Shown piece by piece: positions 63,925 through 64,000 of a DNA stretch of 64,000 bases. Position 1 is the stretch's first letter, and every line of letters starts with the position of its first letter. Source of the DNA: Asterias amurensis (lineage: Eukaryota > Echinodermata > Asteroidea > Forcipulatida > Asteriidae); contig NC_092662.1 of assembly GCF_032118995.1 (NCBI RefSeq), positions 14,397,701-14,461,700 of the forward strand, read 5' to 3'. A program made the translations under genes and the position numbers. Below the pieces are notes generated by a model that saw only the letters and a program-made list of their open reading frames with translations, did no database searches and had not been told where the DNA came from.

Positions 63925-64000
63925 CTTTTTTTCTTTTTTTGTATGACTTTTTTTTTTCTTTTTTTTCTTTTTTTTTCTTTTTCAACCCCCCCCCCCCTCC
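63925..64000. repeat. Polypyrimidine tract at the window edge
   Basis: Long T runs with scattered C, ending in poly-C. This is low-complexity sequence inside METTL13 intron 7, and its exact length may be an assembly artefact. Confidence 0.7.

Overview
The window is animal nuclear DNA: AT-rich, with spliced genes whose short GT-AG exons sit in long introns packed with tRNA-derived SINEs and short inverted-repeat DNA elements. Repeat content and gene structure suggest a marine invertebrate deuterostome, probably an echinoderm such as a sea star. That is an inference, because the proteins alone do not fix the phylum.

Four genes can be supported. (1) At 499-3716 (+) lie the last five exons of a gene I do not recognise; its product ends in a short hydrophobic tail. 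(2) At 13968-47512 (+) is a complete 17-exon Ral-GEF gene (RalGDS/RGL family, 764 residues) with REM, CDC25 and Ras-association domains. It has a TATA box before exon 1, a repetitive 3' UTR and a poly(A) signal near 48.63 kb. (3) At 53301-56965 (-) is a complete 8-exon inosine triphosphate pyrophosphatase gene (ITPA, 195 residues), convergent with the Ral-GEF gene. (4) From 58367 (+) to beyond the right edge run the first seven coding exons of METTL13 (eEF1A methyltransferase, 373 residues seen), divergent from ITPA across a 1.4 kb gap. Exon phases join without a break in all four.

The genes do not form a pathway: a Ral activator, a nucleotide-pool sanitising enzyme and a translation-factor methyltransferase are simply neighbours. 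Most of the remaining sequence is mobile-element debris. There are four SINE families with tRNA-like heads, one truncated LINE 3' end, and more than ten families of MITEs or foldback elements, several nested in one another. A 1.4 kb element with TTA target duplications carries an internal GC-rich, promoter-like segment and an ATG-initiated ORF.

The points most worth a second look are the degenerate SAM-binding motif I in the N-terminal domain of METTL13, the 1.4 kb element with its apparently captured promoter and exon, two candidate first exons for the Ral-GEF gene, a hydrophobic in-frame extension upstream of the ITPA start, and a 66-bp foldback element present three times. I found no CRISPR array, operon or prokaryote-like gene system.
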